DNA from: Alkalihalobacterium elongatum | Lineage (GTDB): Bacteria > Bacillota > Bacilli > Bacillales > Bacillaceae_F | NCBI RefSeq assembly: GCF_019024285.1 | Contig: NZ_WMKZ01000005.1 | Location: 94,773-158,772 of the forward strand | DNA length: 64,000 bases | Reading direction: 5' to 3' | Part shown: one piece after another, positions 7,549 through 17,520 of the stretch | Layout: the number at the start of each line of letters is the position of its first letter | Position numbering within the stretch: position 1 is the first letter of the stretch | Program-made: the position numbers and the translations under genes | Notes under the pieces: generated by a model | What the model was told of the DNA's origin: nothing | The model's database searches: none | The model's input: only the letters and a program-made list of their open reading frames with translations

Positions 7549-8825
7549 TATTTAACCTCTTTACGCATCATATTCCAAGGATATACAGGTTTGTTTACTT
7601 TAATTTTAATAATTTGAAGTGGGTGGCGTGCTGCATCTAATTCATTACCATCCTCATCCCAAATCGTACCAACTGTTTGAACAAAGTTTTCAATCTCTGG
7701 GCCGAAGAACTCAATTTCATCTCCTGGTTTAAAATGGTTACGTTGTTGCAATGTAACCATGCCTGTCTCATCATCATAGTCTAGAACAAGACCTGCAAAA
7801 TCATACGTCGTACGTTTAGGATGAATACCATACATTTGTTCTTTATAAGTTGGTGTACCCTCAAAGAATTGTGGCGCAAAGTCGCGATTAGCACACTTTT
7901 CTAATTCCTCTAACCATTCAGTCTTGATAGCAAAGTTTTCTGGGTCCTCACAATAAGCATCAATTACTTTTCGATAAACAGATGTTACTGTAGCAACATA
8001 GTGAATTGATTTCATACGTCCTTCTACTTTTAAGCTGTCAATCCCTGCTTCAATGAGTTGCGGTATTGATTGAAGTAAGTTTAAGTCTTTCGGACTCATT
8101 GTATATTGTGTATCACTTTCTGCAAATAGAGGAATTTCTTTAACTAATCCTTTACTTTCCTCTTTTTGTTCAAAAAGGTCGTAATCCCAACGACAGGACT
8201 GACAACAGCCACCACGGTTAGAGTCACGAGCTGTCATATGGTTACTTAACACGCACCGGCCTGAATATGCAATACACATAGCCCCGTGAATAAACGTTTC
8301 AATTTCGATATCAACGTGCTTTTTCATTTCTAACATTTCTTCTAAACCAACTTCTCTAGCTAGTACCACACGCTCTAAACCTTGCTCTTTCCAGAACTTA
8401 ACCGCTAACCAGTTACTTAAAGATTGTTGTGTCGATAAGTGCACTTCCACATTCGGTGCAACTCGACGACATGTTTCTATAATTAATGGATCGGCAACAA
8501 TAATTCCTGTAACACCTACTTCTTGTAGGCCTTCTAAATATTCTTCTAAGCCATCCATATTTTCATTATGGGCAAAAATATTTGTTGTAACATATACCTT
8601 TGCACCGTTGCGATTTGCAAATTCTACTCCTTCACGCATTTCTTCTTTCGAGAAGTTATCTGCATTTGAGCGGAGTCCGAACTCTTGTCCACCGATAAAA
8701 ACAGCGTCTGCGCCATAGTGGACGGCAATTTTTAGTTTTTCTAAACTACCTGCTGGTGCTAGTAATTCAGGCTTTTTTGTAATGACACGTTTTCCAGTTT
8801 CATTTACTTCTGAAATAGCTTGCAT
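7548..8825 (-). CDS. trhP2: U32-family tRNA uridine-34 hydroxylase subunit TrhP2 (YrrO)
   Basis: Peptidase-U32-type protein which, with YrrN, makes 5-hydroxyuridine at tRNA position 34 using a prephenate-derived pathway (known for the E. coli and B. subtilis homologues). The protein opens [14 protein letters not shown], then [14 protein letters not shown] [13 protein letters not shown]. Four conserved cysteines in the central part ([15 protein letters not shown] and [11 protein letters not shown]) are placed as for a metal or Fe-S site. 425 residues, family-typical. AAGGAGGG precedes the ATG. It is 12 bases downstream of trhP1 and overlaps udk by one base. Confidence 0.93.
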   Translation of the reverse strand: MQAISEVNETGKRVITKKPELLAPAGSLEKLKIAVHYGADAVFIGGQEFGLRSNADNFSKEEMREGVEFANRNGAKVYVTTNIFAHNENMDGLEEYLEGLQEVGVTGIIVADPLIIETCRRVAPNVEVHLSTQQSLSNWLAVKFWKEQGLERVVLAREVGLEEMLEMKKHVDIEIETFIHGAMCIAYSGRCVLSNHMTARDSNRGGCCQSCRWDYDLFEQKEESKGLVKEIPLFAESDTQYTMSPKDLNLLQSIPQLIEAGIDSLKVEGRMKSIHYVATVTSVYRKVIDAYCEDPENFAIKTEWLEELEKCANRDFAPQFFEGTPTYKEQMYGIHPKRTTYDFAGLVLDYDDETGMVTLQQRNHFKPGDEIEFFGPEIENFVQTVGTIWDEDGNELDAARHPLQIIKIKVNKPVYPWNMMRKEVK

Positions 8826-8837
8826 CCTTTTCCCTCC

Positions 8838-9770
8838 TTAATAAACCGTTTCTTTAAAGAAAAATCCTGTATCAATGTCACGATTTTGTGGTTGGATTTC
8901 ACGAATTTTTTCAACATACTCTTCTTTTTTGTCTGCATATGCATCTTCATCTGTTAAATACAATTCAATTGCTTCTTTATATAATTTAGTCACTGTTTCC
9001 ATATATTCCGTACTCTTAAGAATGCCATCAATTTTGAACGAATCAACTTCAGCATCAATCATTTCCTCGAGTTCATCAATAATACAGATGTCTTTAGGAC
9101 TCATAATGTGTGTACCATTTTTATCTTCAAAGATCGGATACTTTGCATTACGCTCTTTATCAAATAAGAACATTTGACGTTCTTTATTAGTTTTCTCAAC
9201 AGAAAGATTTTTACCTTGGAATTCAAAGTAATTACCGACTAATGAACGTTTTGATTGAAACATATTTGTCATCCCGTGAACTTGCACTTCAATTTCTACT
9301 TCTGCATTCTCTTTGCTCTCAACGATTGCATCCATATTAATTTCTCTTGCTAGGACAGCTCGAGTAGCACCTTGTCTACCCCAATAGTTAGCTGTGTACC
9401 AGTTCGTTGCTGTTGTTTCAGGGTTCCAATGTAGCTTCATATTAGGAGCAACTTCCCGTGCAATCATTATGATAGCTGGATCACCAAATACAATGGCATC
9501 TACATCCGTATCGTTAAGAAACTTCATATATTCCGAAACATCATTTAGGTGTTCATTATGCAAAATGGCATTAATGGCAACATAGACCTTCGCTCCATGA
9601 GCGTGCGCAATCTCTTTCGCTTTTCTTATATCTTCTCTATTAAATTCCCCTGCTAAACGTAACCCAAAGCGCTGTTCTCCGATTAAAACAGCATCTGCAC
9701 CTGCTTTTATTAATCGTTCAACCGCTTCTACACTATTGGGGGTGACTAGAATTTCTGGTTTCTTCCCCAT
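8838..9770 (-). CDS. trhP1: U32-family tRNA uridine-34 hydroxylase subunit TrhP1 (YrrN)
   Basis: Paralogue of the downstream TrhP2 (KPEILVTPNSVEAVERL; GIHGMTNMFQSKRS-type VQVHGMTNMFQSKRSLVGNY) but without its cysteine cluster: the central region has Met and Ser where TrhP2 has cysteines. In B. subtilis the YrrN-YrrO pair carries out tRNA U34 hydroxylation. 310 residues. AGGTG precedes the ATG at 9770. The gene sits between trmR (14 bases) and trhP2 (67... see next gene for overlap-free 12-base gap), so the three are one transcript. Without its own cysteines it is likely to work as the non-catalytic or substrate-handling partner, which is inference. Confidence 0.92.
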   Translation of the reverse strand: MGKKPEILVTPNSVEAVERLIKAGADAVLIGEQRFGLRLAGEFNREDIRKAKEIAHAHGAKVYVAINAILHNEHLNDVSEYMKFLNDTDVDAIVFGDPAIIMIAREVAPNMKLHWNPETTATNWYTANYWGRQGATRAVLAREINMDAIVESKENAEVEIEVQVHGMTNMFQSKRSLVGNYFEFQGKNLSVEKTNKERQMFLFDKERNAKYPIFEDKNGTHIMSPKDICIIDELEEMIDAEVDSFKIDGILKSTEYMETVTKLYKEAIELYLTDEDAYADKKEEYVEKIREIQPQNRDIDTGFFFKETVY

Positions 9771-9784
9771 GTCTTACACCTACT

Positions 9785-10429
9785 TTACTTTTTTATTGAT
9801 AAGGCAATGCCATCTCCTACTGGTAAAATGGTTGTAGTAAACTGCTCGTTCTTCATCAACCACTCATTGTAGCGGCGTAGTTTTTTTGCCATGCCTGCAT
9901 GATTTTTATTATCGATATTCTCTTCAGCTACAAAGCCTCGGAATAATACATTATCTGAAATAATTACCCCACCTGATCTAACAAATGGTTTGTATATTTG
10001 AAAAAATTTCTCATATTGTCCTTTAGCAGCATCAATAAATAATACATCAAATTGGGGATAAAATTCAAGTTGTTCGCTTACTTCTAAAGCATCGCCGAAG
10101 ATGATATCAATTCTATCCGTCAATTTTGCTTTTTCAATATATTTTAAAGCTTGCTTATATCTAGGCTCATCGCGCTCTATCGTAACAACCTTTACTCCAT
10201 CAACTGCTTCAGCCATTCGAATCGCCGAATAGCCAATCGCTGTTCCAATTTCAAGAATCGAATTTGGTTGTTGGATTCTTAACAACTGTAACATCGCTTC
10301 AATACCGACCAATTCCATTATAGGGATGTGATGGATGCTAGCAAATTCCTCCATCTCTAAAAGCAGTTCATTACGATCTGGTATAAGCGATTCGATATAG
10401 TCATTTATTTTATGTTCATTAGGAAGCAT
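9785..10429 (-). CDS. trmR: tRNA 5-hydroxyuridine-34 methyltransferase TrmR (YrrM)
   Basis: SAM-dependent O-methyltransferase that turns 5-hydroxyuridine-34 of tRNA into 5-methoxyuridine (shown for B. subtilis YrrM). The class I fold shows ILEIGTAIGYSAIRMAEA for SAM binding, VVTIERDEPR, DVLFIDAAKGQYEKF and SDNVLFRG. 214 residues. CTAAGGAGG lies ahead of the ATG. It is the first gene of the trmR-trhP1-trhP2-udk operon, so the methylating enzyme is made together with the two proteins that produce its substrate. Confidence 0.94.
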   Translation of the reverse strand: MLPNEHKINDYIESLIPDRNELLLEMEEFASIHHIPIMELVGIEAMLQLLRIQQPNSILEIGTAIGYSAIRMAEAVDGVKVVTIERDEPRYKQALKYIEKAKLTDRIDIIFGDALEVSEQLEFYPQFDVLFIDAAKGQYEKFFQIYKPFVRSGGVIISDNVLFRGFVAEENIDNKNHAGMAKKLRRYNEWLMKNEQFTTTILPVGDGIALSIKK

Positions 10430-10635
10430 GTTTTTTCCTCCTTAGTATTCCACACTCGATAACGCTTTATTTTACCATAATCCTAACGGTTCTGCGAAAT
10501 CTATAGACAATTAAGATCATTGTTAAAAGTTAACTAATTAAGTAATAAAACCAACACATTTCAAGGGTTGACTTATTTATCAATGATTAGACGTAAATTT
10601 ATCGAGATAATCAATAAAACCTATTTTACAGTGAA
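10430..10635. other. Intergenic region upstream of trmR
   Basis: AT-rich, about 200 bases between the mltG terminator and trmR. It must hold the trmR promoter; possible boxes on the minus strand are spaced wider than normal, so none is called. No gene or RNA is seen. Confidence 0.4.
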
Positions 10636-10668
10636 AAGCACTAGGCTACTGAACTAGACCTAGTGCTT
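10636..10668 (-). terminator. Terminator of mltG
   Basis: AAGCACTAGG at 10636-10645 pairs perfectly with CCTAGTGCTT at 10659-10668; the minus strand continues TTTTC. It lies 12 bases past the mltG stop. Confidence 0.8.
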
Positions 10669-10679
10669 AAACATTTGTA

Positions 10680-11843
10680 TTATTCGTCTTCTTCCGCTTT
10701 ATTTTCTTCAGAGTTTGCAGCTTCTGCCCATTCGTGGCGATACTCTTGAACAATGCGGTTATGTTCCTCATAAGTAGTAGAGTATAATACGTCTCCACCG
10801 TATCTCGCATAGAAATAAATATATTCCGTTTCCTCTGGTTCAAAGGCCGCCTTTATTGAAGCTTCACCTGGATTTGCAACTGGTCCAATTGGTATCCCCG
10901 CATACATATACGTATTATATGGAGAGTCCACTCTTAAATCTGCATAAGAAGTCATATATAAATGTTCGCCAATCGCATATGCAACAGTTGGATCAACCTG
11001 TAACCTCATATTCCGATCTAAACGATTATATAAAACACCTGATATTGTATAACGATCTTGTTCTTTTTGCGCCTCTCGCTCAATAATTGATGCCAACGAT
11101 AAGGTTTCGTGAACTGTATAGCGGTGATCTGGATAAATTGATATATACTTTGCTACAATTTTATCTGTTCTTTCAATCATTGACTCAACAATTGTCTCGA
11201 TCGATGCATCTTCATCTAGAAAGTCGTACCGGGCTGGGAATAAATAGCCCTCTAAAGGATAACGTATACCTTCTTTAAGAATATCGTCAGTCAATACGGT
11301 ATAACGGTCAATTAATACCTCTAGGTACTCTTCGTCATTTAGCGTTTCCATGATTTTCTGTTTATCATGGTCAGTATTTTGAGCAATTAGCTTGGCTACG
11401 TTTTCTAACCATAACCCTTCTGGAATTGTAAAGACAAGGTCTGCTTCTTGCATCAGTCGGCCTTCTTTAAGCTCCTCGATAATTTGATCTAATGTCATTG
11501 CTTTAGATAACTCATAATTACCTGCTTGAAAGCCAGTTTCGTTATTATATCTTACATAATACCTGAAAAACGAACCACTTTTAATAACTCCCTCTTCCTC
11601 AAGGATCCTACCAATTTGTGAACTTGAAGAACCAATCGGGATTTCTACATTGACTATTTCTGTACTTTCAGCATCCATCGCACTTACTGCTGATTTAATA
11701 TATAAATAACTAAAAGTTACTCCTGAAATAAAAAATAATAAAATAATGGCTACACAAATAAGAACAATTTTACGGACGATTTTTGCCCTCCGTACTTTTT
11801 CTGCGTAATTGTCTAGTTGTTCTTCTTTTTTATGGTCACTCAC
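10680..11843 (-). CDS. mltG: Endolytic murein transglycosylase MltG (YceG-like)
   Basis: Membrane-bound enzyme that cuts nascent glycan strands and so limits their length. Basic N-terminus, one membrane helix (about 25-47), a LysM-like subdomain and the YceG catalytic domain with SLASIIEREAQ, in which the Glu is the expected catalytic residue, followed by LYNRLDRNMRLQVDPTVAYAIG and the C-terminal YNTYMYAGIPIGPVANPG. The frame opens to 11942, but GTG at 11843 lies seven bases after GAGAAAGGGGG, giving 387 residues. The upstream extension lacks a ribosome site. The acidic tail (SEENKAEEDE) is variable in the family. Confidence 0.93.
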   Translation of the reverse strand: MSDHKKEEQLDNYAEKVRRAKIVRKIVLICVAIILLFFISGVTFSYLYIKSAVSAMDAESTEIVNVEIPIGSSSSQIGRILEEEGVIKSGSFFRYYVRYNNETGFQAGNYELSKAMTLDQIIEELKEGRLMQEADLVFTIPEGLWLENVAKLIAQNTDHDKQKIMETLNDEEYLEVLIDRYTVLTDDILKEGIRYPLEGYLFPARYDFLDEDASIETIVESMIERTDKIVAKYISIYPDHRYTVHETLSLASIIEREAQKEQDRYTISGVLYNRLDRNMRLQVDPTVAYAIGEHLYMTSYADLRVDSPYNTYMYAGIPIGPVANPGEASIKAAFEPEETEYIYFYARYGGDVLYSTTYEEHNRIVQEYRHEWAEAANSEENKAEEDE

Positions 11844-12067
11844 TAGATATCCCCCTTTCTCGTTTACCATTATACTACAAAACATTTCATTATTCGTGTA
11901 AAAAAGACAGAATTTATTTCCAGAGACTAAATTGTACCGCATCTAACGTAGTTTAAGCTGTTTTTACTTCCCTCACTTATTTCGTAGATCCTAAGATCCT
12001 AAAATACTAAAACTTTTTTATAGAGATAGCCTGATGAATACACCGACAGTACAAATTAGAAAACCTA

Positions 12068-12098
12068 AAAAAAAAAACAGAGCCAAATGGCTCTGTTT
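12068..12098 (-). terminator. Terminator of the yrzL-ruvX-yrzB operon
   Basis: AAACAGAGCC and GGCTCTGTTT (12075-12098) enclose a four-base loop, and ten T follow on the minus strand. A textbook terminator nine bases past the yrzB stop, so mltG needs its own promoter in 11844-12067. Confidence 0.92.
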
Positions 12099-12106
12099 CT
12101 AAATTA

Positions 12107-12415
12107 TTATTCTTCGTCGTCTTGCTCTTCAACGAATGTATTGAGCATTTCTTCAACCATCGCCCATTCCTCATCCGTTTCAATCGGCATTAAAGCGAGA
12201 TCACTTCCATCGTCGCCTTCTTTATCCTCGTATTGGAAAGCAATAACTTCTTGCATATCATCCTCGAGATCTTCGTCTTCACTATCTCCTACTGGTACGA
12301 GCAGGATGTAATTCTTACCTGTTTCATCTACAGTAAACTTAAAAAGTTCCTCGAATAAATGCTCGTCCCCATTTTCATCTGGGATAATGATACGTTCTCT
12401 TTCTTCTTGTGTCAT
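12107..12415 (-). CDS. yrzB: DUF1292 family protein (YrzB)
   Basis: A 102-residue very acidic soluble protein of unknown function, conserved in this order after ruvX in Firmicutes. The DUF1292 core is visible: IIIPDENGDEHLFEELFKFTVDETGKNYILLVP, followed by a run of Asp/Glu, and EVIAFQYE plus LMPIETDEEW. It is the last gene of the alaS-adjacent yrzL-ruvX-yrzB group, 14 bases below ruvX, and ends at a strong terminator. Confidence 0.9.
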   Translation of the reverse strand: MTQEERERIIIPDENGDEHLFEELFKFTVDETGKNYILLVPVGDSEDEDLEDDMQEVIAFQYEDKEGDDGSDLALMPIETDEEWAMVEEMLNTFVEEQDDEE

Positions 12416-12429
12416 ACTACACCTCTTCG

Positions 12430-12849
12430 TTAATTTGATTTGCTATCTAAATAGCCTTGCAATATAATCACTGCTGCCATTTTATCAATGACTTGTTTAC
12501 GCTTTTTACGACTAACATCTGCAGAAATTAACATTCTTTCAGCTGCAACCGTTGTTAAGCGCTCGTCCCATAGGATGACAGGACATTCAACATGTTCTCC
12601 TAGTTCTTCTGCGAAATGTTGACATGCCTCACCACTTGGTCCGATCGATCCGTTCATATTTTTAGGTAAACCGACAACGATGCTTGCTACATTATACTCA
12701 TTCGCAAGGTTAACAATGTAATTGACATCGGCTGCCGGGTCATCCTCTTTGCGCCTTAGTGTCTCAATTCCTTGAGCAGTCCATCCTAATTCATCACTTA
12801 CAGCAATTCCAATTGTTTTAGTGCCTACGTCTAAGCCTAAAATTCTCAT
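12430..12849 (-). CDS. ruvX: Holliday junction resolvase-like nuclease RuvX (YqgF family)
   Basis: RNase H-fold protein of the YqgF family, reported to take part in 16S rRNA 5' end processing and junction cleavage in different bacteria. Conserved acidic residues are visible in [19 protein letters not shown], in [14 protein letters not shown] and in [15 protein letters not shown], and the C-terminus [14 protein letters not shown] is diagnostic. 139 residues. The ATG shares one base with the stop of yrzL. Confidence 0.93.
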   Translation of the reverse strand: MRILGLDVGTKTIGIAVSDELGWTAQGIETLRRKEDDPAADVNYIVNLANEYNVASIVVGLPKNMNGSIGPSGEACQHFAEELGEHVECPVILWDERLTTVAAERMLISADVSRKKRKQVIDKMAAVIILQGYLDSKSN

Positions 12850-13118
12850 TACTTCTCCTTTTGGTGCTGTGATAAATAAGACTTTACTAGCTCCTCAATT
12901 AATTCGTCACGCTCTAACTTTCGGATAATTGTCCTTGCATCCTTGTGTCTAGGAATGTATGCAGGGTCCCCTGATAAAAGATATCCTACAATTTGATTAA
13001 TTGGATGATAACCTTTCTCCTCAAGGGCTTCATAAACCGTTAGCAGCACTTCGCGGACATCGACATCAACCGTGTCTTCTTGAATATTAAATTTCATCGT
13101 ATTGTCCATTGAGCCCAT
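12849..13118 (-). CDS. yrzL: IreB family regulatory phosphoprotein (YrzL, DUF965)
   Basis: Small cytosolic protein of 89 residues. The Enterococcus homologue IreB is phosphorylated by a PASTA kinase and affects cephalosporin resistance. Family features: a Thr-rich N-terminus ([22 protein letters not shown]), [31 protein letters not shown] and [21 protein letters not shown] at 13118 follows AGAGGTG. It lies 86 bases below alaS and overlaps ruvX by one base, the usual arrangement in Firmicutes. Confidence 0.92.
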   Translation of the reverse strand: MGSMDNTMKFNIQEDTVDVDVREVLLTVYEALEEKGYHPINQIVGYLLSGDPAYIPRHKDARTIIRKLERDELIEELVKSYLSQHQKEK

Positions 13119-13204
13119 CACAAACACCTCTTTCTATACTGCCTATTTCCGTGAGTATTCATACCCACAGTAGTTTGATTTAATTGTACACTATATTTTC
13201 CTTT

Positions 13205-15847
13205 TTAGGAAATTGATTTTATATATTCTTCTACATAATTTAATGCACTTTCAAGCTTTTCAGGGTCTTTACCACCTGCCTGCGCCATGTCAGGTCGGCC
13301 ACCGCCACCGCCGCCGCAACGAGTTGCAACTTCTTTCACTAGTTTACCTGCATGGAAACCTTTTTCGACAAGGTCTTTAGATACACCAGCAACGATGTTT
13401 ACTTTTCCTCCACTTGCTGCACCTAGTACGATAACTCCTGAAGTAATTTTATCTTTCAGTGTATCCATAATTCCTCGTAAATTATCCATATCTGTAGCTT
13501 GAACTTGTTTAATTAGTGCTTTAGTTCCAGCAATTTCTGTTACTTCATTAATGAGGTTACCCGCTTCCATATTTCCTAACTTTGCACTTAAAGATTCATT
13601 TTCACGTTGAAGGTCACGGATTTGTTGTTGCATAGTTTGAACACGTTGAGGAACATCCTTAAGGTTTTTCGCTTTTAGAAGGTCAGCAGCATTACGTAAT
13701 AGATCTAGTTGTCCATTCATAAACTCATATGCCCCTTGACCTGTGACTGCTTCAATCCTTCTAACGCCAGCTCCAATTCCTGATTCAGAAATCACTTTAA
13801 ACAGCCCGATTTCCGCTGTGTTTTGGACATGACAACCACCGCATAGCTCAATGCTGTAATCACCGACTTGAACAACACGAACTACATTACCGTACTTTTC
13901 ACCGAAAAGAGCCATTGCTCCCATTGCCTTAGCTTCTTCAATGTTCTTACTCATAATATTAACCGAAATGGCACTCCAAATCTTTTGGTTTACAATTTCT
14001 TCAATTTGCGTTAGCTCTTCACTTGTTACCTGGCCAAAATGTGAGAAGTCAAAACGTAATCGGTCTTCTGAAACTAATGAACCAGCTTGATTTACATGCT
14101 CTCCCAACACATCTTTTAATGCACGGTGTAATAAATGTGTTGCTGTATGGTTTTTCACAATTCCATTACGGTTCGTTTCTAAAACAACCGCTTCTACTCT
14201 TGCACCTTTTTTCAAAGTACCTTCTACTACTTTAACGAAGTGTAGGTTTTGACCATTTGGTGCTTTTTGTACGTCTTCAACATGAGCGGTAAATCCATCA
14301 CCTGTTAGAACACCTTTATCGGCAACTTGTCCTCCACTTTCAGCATAAAATGGTGTAACATCAAAAATAACTTGAACTATATCATTTGAAGCTCCTGCAA
14401 AGTCAGTTAGTTCTTTATTTTTGATAATTACTTCAACAGTAGCCTCTGCTGTCAACTTCTCATAACCTACAAATGTACTTTCAGTTTTTAATTCTCCTAA
14501 AACGCGATCTTGAACTTGCATTGAATCGCCTTCTTGACGAGCGGCACGAGCACGTTCTCTTTGACCTTCCATTTCAAGTTCAAAACCTTCGCGATCAATA
14601 ACAAGACCTTTTTCCTCAACGTATTCTTCCGTTAAATCTACTGGGAAGCCATATGTATCATATAAACGGAATACATCCTTACCGGAAATTGTCGTTTCAC
14701 CTTTACTCTCAGCATCCGCGATGACTTTAGAAAGAATGGTTAAACCCTCATGTAGTGTTTCATGGAAACGTTCTTCTTCATTCTTGATTACTTTCTGAAT
14801 AAAGTCCGTTTTTCCCTTTACTTCTGGGTAGAAGTCAACCATAATCTCTCCAACAATTGGAACGAGTTCAAACATAAACGGCTTTTCAATTTGTATAAGC
14901 TTCGCATAACGAACAGCTCGACGTAAAAGACGACGAAGAACGTAGCCTCTACCTTCATTTGATGGAAGAGCACCGTCACCAACTGCAAAAGTTACTGTAC
15001 GAATGTGGTCAGCAATTACTTTAAAAGAAACGTCCGTTTCTTTATTTTCACCGTATTTAACGCCAGAGATCTCCTCTGTTGCTCTAATGATTGGAATAAA
15101 AAGGTCTGTATCAAAGTTCGTTTCTACATCTTGAATAACTGAAACTAATCTCTCAAGTCCTGCACCTGTATCAATATTCTTTTTCGGTAGCGGTGTATAT
15201 GTACCATCTGGGTTATGATTGAATTGTGAAAATACTAGGTTCCATACCTCGAGATAACGTTCATTCTCGCCACCTGGGTATAGTTCTTGATCGTTCTCAT
15301 CATTCCCATACTTTGGTCCTCGGTCATAGAATATTTCTGTATTTGGACCACTTGGACCTTCTCCAATGTCCCAGAAATTTCCTTCTAGTCGAATAATTCT
15401 CTCTTCTGGAATACCAATTTTGTCTTTCCAAAAGTTATATGCTTCCTCATCTTCTGGATGAACAGTAACTGATAAGCGTTCTGGATCGAAGCCTATCCAT
15501 TTTTCACTCGTTAGAAATTCCCATGCAAAATCAATCGCTTCTTCTTTAAAATAATCCCCGATAGAGAAATTACCTAGCATTTCAAAGAATGTATGATGAC
15601 GGGCTGTTTTTCCGACATTTTCAATATCATTTGTTCGAATCGATTTTTGTGCATTAGTAATTCTAGGATTTTCTGGTATGACGCGCCCATCAAAATATTT
15701 TTTCAATGTTGCTACACCACTGTTAATCCATAATAGCGATGGATCTTCGACAGGAACTAACGATGCACTCGGTTCAACATCATGACCCTTTTCCTTAAAA
15801 AAATCTAAATACATCTGACGCACTTGAGCAGAAGTTAACTTCTTCAC
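13205..15847 (-). CDS. alaS: Alanyl-tRNA synthetase
   Basis: Charges tRNA-Ala and clears mischarged Ser/Gly. 880 residues, full length. The class II catalytic domain lies at the N-terminus ([42 protein letters not shown]), the editing domain has [12 protein letters not shown] and [15 protein letters not shown], which together supply zinc-binding His and Cys, and the C-terminal DHHA1 domain ends in [18 protein letters not shown] follows AAGGAGGAA. Expression is controlled by the T-box at 16043-16289. A repeat element of about 120 bases separates the T-box from the start codon. Confidence 0.97.
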   Translation of the reverse strand: MKKLTSAQVRQMYLDFFKEKGHDVEPSASLVPVEDPSLLWINSGVATLKKYFDGRVIPENPRITNAQKSIRTNDIENVGKTARHHTFFEMLGNFSIGDYFKEEAIDFAWEFLTSEKWIGFDPERLSVTVHPEDEEAYNFWKDKIGIPEERIIRLEGNFWDIGEGPSGPNTEIFYDRGPKYGNDENDQELYPGGENERYLEVWNLVFSQFNHNPDGTYTPLPKKNIDTGAGLERLVSVIQDVETNFDTDLFIPIIRATEEISGVKYGENKETDVSFKVIADHIRTVTFAVGDGALPSNEGRGYVLRRLLRRAVRYAKLIQIEKPFMFELVPIVGEIMVDFYPEVKGKTDFIQKVIKNEEERFHETLHEGLTILSKVIADAESKGETTISGKDVFRLYDTYGFPVDLTEEYVEEKGLVIDREGFELEMEGQRERARAARQEGDSMQVQDRVLGELKTESTFVGYEKLTAEATVEVIIKNKELTDFAGASNDIVQVIFDVTPFYAESGGQVADKGVLTGDGFTAHVEDVQKAPNGQNLHFVKVVEGTLKKGARVEAVVLETNRNGIVKNHTATHLLHRALKDVLGEHVNQAGSLVSEDRLRFDFSHFGQVTSEELTQIEEIVNQKIWSAISVNIMSKNIEEAKAMGAMALFGEKYGNVVRVVQVGDYSIELCGGCHVQNTAEIGLFKVISESGIGAGVRRIEAVTGQGAYEFMNGQLDLLRNAADLLKAKNLKDVPQRVQTMQQQIRDLQRENESLSAKLGNMEAGNLINEVTEIAGTKALIKQVQATDMDNLRGIMDTLKDKITSGVIVLGAASGGKVNIVAGVSKDLVEKGFHAGKLVKEVATRCGGGGGGRPDMAQAGGKDPEKLESALNYVEEYIKSIS

Positions 15848-15908
15848 TATGTATTCCTCCTTAATTCTCGTTAATCATCGTAACCAAAAAAAGTAAATAT
15901 AAACCTAT

Positions 15909-16030
15909 AAAAGCGGAAGACGCCTGCCTTTTGGACACGGCTGCTGGACCGAAGTGACCTCGAGCAATGGGCGTCTGCAGCTAGACATAGAAAAGCGGCA
16001 GTGTCCGTTTGGCTGCGAATAATTGGAGGT
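15909..16030. repeat. Dispersed structured repeat (copy 1) inside the alaS leader
   Basis: A full copy runs from AAAAGCGGAAGACGCC (15909) to GGGCGTCTGCAGCTAGACATAG (15990) and a truncated second copy starts at 15991. AGACGCC and GGCGTCT near its ends pair perfectly. The same plan, with changed but still complementary ends, recurs at 34233-34556 and 56728-56884. It sits between the T-box terminator and alaS. Confidence 0.75.
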
Positions 16031-16042
16031 GCGAGAACCCAA

Positions 16043-16289
16043 TAAAAAAAACTCTCTTCCCTAAAATAAGGGACGAGAGTTATATTCACGCGGTACCACC
16101 CTAGTTATGGACTACAGCAGTCCATCACTTTATATGCTTTAACGCAGCAAAACGGTAGGTTTTTCTACACTCAGGAGTAGCTTTCTGTTACTCTTCGTTT
16201 AGCATTTCTTTCAGCCTAGGGAAATGCCTCTCTTTTAAACGGGCTTTAACATACTTGTTCCTTCAACGTATTCATTATATTTTGATTTC
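16043..16289 (-). promoter_or_regulatory. T-box leader of alaS
   Basis: tRNA-sensing leader on the minus strand. The T-box core GGTGGTACCGCG (around 16086-16101), an AG-bulge AGAGAGG, GGCTGAAAG of the distal loop and a terminator at 16051-16080 (ACTCTCGTCCC pairing with GGGaAGAGAGT, then eight T) are all present. A GCT alanine triplet lies at 16181-16179 in the expected specifier region. Uncharged tRNA-Ala would favour the antiterminator and alaS expression. Confidence 0.93.
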
Positions 16290-16295
16290 AATATT

Positions 16296-16324
16296 ATTAT
16301 AAAAATCGACACATCAGTTGTCAA
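16296..16324 (-). promoter_or_regulatory. Sigma-A promoter of alaS
   Basis: On the minus strand TTGACA (16324-16319), 17 bases, then TATAAT (16301-16296): a full consensus match. The -35 box overlaps the stop codon of yrrI. Transcription would start near 16289, at the head of the T-box. Confidence 0.9.
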
Positions 16325-17385
16325 TGATTGAGTAAATTTGTTCGTAAATGGAGTAGCACCACTTTAACAACAGATAAGACAGGAACGGCTAAAACAAGCC
16401 CTAGTATACCTGCCGTCTCTACCCCTATTAATAATGCAACCATAATGAGAATTGGATGCAAATGAACTGATTTTCCAACGATAACTGGTGATAAAATATT
16501 TCCTTCAATCTGTTGTAGTATAAAAATTAGTAAGACTGTGAAAACAAGCATTTGCCATGAATGAAGCGCTGCTACAATTATAGCAGGGAAAGCCCCTAAA
16601 AAAGCACCAAAATAAGGAATGATATCAGTCATTCCAATGAATAGCCCTAAAATAATCGGATATGGAACTCCTATAATCCACAACCCGATCATCGCTATAA
16701 TACCAACGCTCATTGAAACAAGAATTTGACCACGAATATAATTCCCTAAGGATTGGTCGACGTCACGTATAAAAGCGACTCCTTCTTTCCTCCACTTTTT
16801 TGGAGTGACATACCATGCAACCTTTTCAATTAACTTGTAGTCTTTTAATAAATAAAAGACTAAAAATGGAATTACAATAAAATAAATGAATGAACTTAAA
16901 ATGGACCCAACAGTATCTAAAATTCTTTCTCCTATAGACTCTGCTTGTGCTTCTAGTCCAGTCATCCAATCTGCTAATTGGGCTTGCATCCCTTCAGGCA
17001 AAGCAGAAATTTGCCTTTCAAAAATGGTACTCCATTGTTGGATTTGCTGAATAATATAAGGTAAATTTTCAATAAATTCCCTTAGTTGTTCAACAACATA
17101 TGGGAATGCAGCGGTAATTAATGAAGCTATTCCCCCAAAAAATAATAAATAGATAATTAGGACCGCCAAAGGCCTTGGAAGCCCATAGGCATGAGCATTT
17201 TCAATAATAGGATGTAGTAAGTAAGTAATAATTGCTGCAATCAGTAACGGAATAGCCACTCTTGATAATACTTGGATGACAGGTAACCAGAGTGGAGAGA
17301 CTTGTAAAAAAAAGTATATACATAATAACACTAAAATAGTGATGGATAGCCTAATAATCCATTTTATCCCTTTTACATTTTCCAT
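16321..17385 (-). CDS. yrrI: AI-2E family transporter-like membrane protein (YrrI)
   Basis: Polytopic membrane protein of the AI-2 exporter superfamily (PF01594) with about eight membrane helices; true cargo is unknown for this branch. Helices cluster at residues 8-80, a long extracytoplasmic or amphipathic region (about 95-150) follows, and the C-terminal half carries the family signature GLFIGMTDIIPYFGAFLGAFPAIIVA and QIEGNILSPVIVGKSVHLHP. 354 residues. ATG follows ATGGAGGAA. No sign of a quorum-sensing locus nearby, so the AI-2 name should not be taken literally. Confidence 0.9.
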   Translation of the reverse strand: MENVKGIKWIIRLSITILVLLCIYFFLQVSPLWLPVIQVLSRVAIPLLIAAIITYLLHPIIENAHAYGLPRPLAVLIIYLLFFGGIASLITAAFPYVVEQLREFIENLPYIIQQIQQWSTIFERQISALPEGMQAQLADWMTGLEAQAESIGERILDTVGSILSSFIYFIVIPFLVFYLLKDYKLIEKVAWYVTPKKWRKEGVAFIRDVDQSLGNYIRGQILVSMSVGIIAMIGLWIIGVPYPIILGLFIGMTDIIPYFGAFLGAFPAIIVAALHSWQMLVFTVLLIFILQQIEGNILSPVIVGKSVHLHPILIMVALLIGVETAGILGLVLAVPVLSVVKVVLLHLRTNLLNH

Positions 17386-17473
17386 TTATATTCCTCCATA
17401 GTTATATACTGTACAACTTCTCAAAAACTATGAAGAAAAGCACATCATATCGTGATACCTTTTAACAAAACCA

Positions 17474-17509
17474 AAAAAGAGACCGATACAAAGGTTGGTT
17501 GTATCGATC
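17474..17509 (-). terminator. Terminator of the yrrB-recD2-yrrD-yrzR-yrzQ group
   Basis: GACCGATACAA (17481-17491) pairs with TTGTATCGATC (17499-17509) with one G-U type pair, and the minus strand continues CTCTTTTTTGG. Confidence 0.85.
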
Positions 17510-17520
17510 CCTATACAATA

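Noticed and set aside
15871..16089. Open minus-strand frame in the alaS leader
   Set aside because: Runs across the repeat and the T-box terminator; not a gene.
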